A DNA stretch of 6,515 nt from Mageeibacillus sp. UBA5442 (GTDB lineage: Bacteria > Bacillota > Clostridia > Saccharofermentanales > DTU023): the NCBI GenBank assembly GCA_002427475.1, contig DIRG01000109.1, forward strand, positions 1,428 through 7,942, in the 5' to 3' direction. A program made the position numbers and the translations under genes. The notes beneath the pieces are model-generated. The model made no database searches, had not been told where the DNA came from, and saw nothing but the letters and a program-made list of their open reading frames with translations. This document shows positions 6,474 to 6,515 of the stretch, piece after piece; within the stretch, counting starts at the first letter, position 1, and the number at the start of each line of letters is the position of its first letter.

Positions 6474-6515
<42 letters not shown>

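Overview
The window looks like the chromosome of a Gram-positive Bacillota bacterium, probably of the class Clostridia. The supporting signs are strong AGGAGG-type ribosome binding sites, use of GTG and TTG starts, U-tailed hairpin terminators, CCA-encoding tRNA genes, moderate base composition by eye, and a transporter operon of a type I associate with Clostridia. This taxonomic placement is an inference from gene content; no marker gene such as rRNA is present. All genes lie on the + strand.

Positions 1-4680 hold a four-gene ABC import operon. It opens mid-gene with the C-terminal 113 residues of a probable DUF3798-type substrate-binding protein. A strong GC-rich hairpin with a weak U-rich tail follows. 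Then come a 535-residue double-ATPase of the RbsA/MglA/YufO class and two BPD_transp_2-family permeases. The ATPase and first permease overlap by 4 bp (ATGA). The first and second permeases overlap by 11 bp if the second starts at the well-placed TTG at 3140. A clean intrinsic terminator closes the operon at 4651-4680. The binding protein would deliver a small solute, possibly a sugar or nucleoside-like compound, to a channel made of the two permeases and driven by the tandem ATPase. The substrate cannot be read from the sequence.

Positions 4681-6296 hold a separately transcribed AI-2E/UPF0118 family membrane protein. It has its own TATAAT -10 box, an imperfect dyad over the -35 region, a GTG start and an unusually long charged C-terminal tail.

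Positions 6297-6515 hold a complete tRNA-Val(TAC), a hairpin terminator, and the 5' part of a tRNA-Arg(CCT) cut off by the window edge.

The most unusual signal is in the second permease. Between the conserved KGSEM segment and the cytoplasmic coupling loop it carries about 110-130 extra residues, made of two diverged tandem copies of a two-helix hairpin unit of about 63-65 residues. The ATPase also has a clearly asymmetric pair of ATP sites, including an Asp-to-Ala change in the second Walker B motif.
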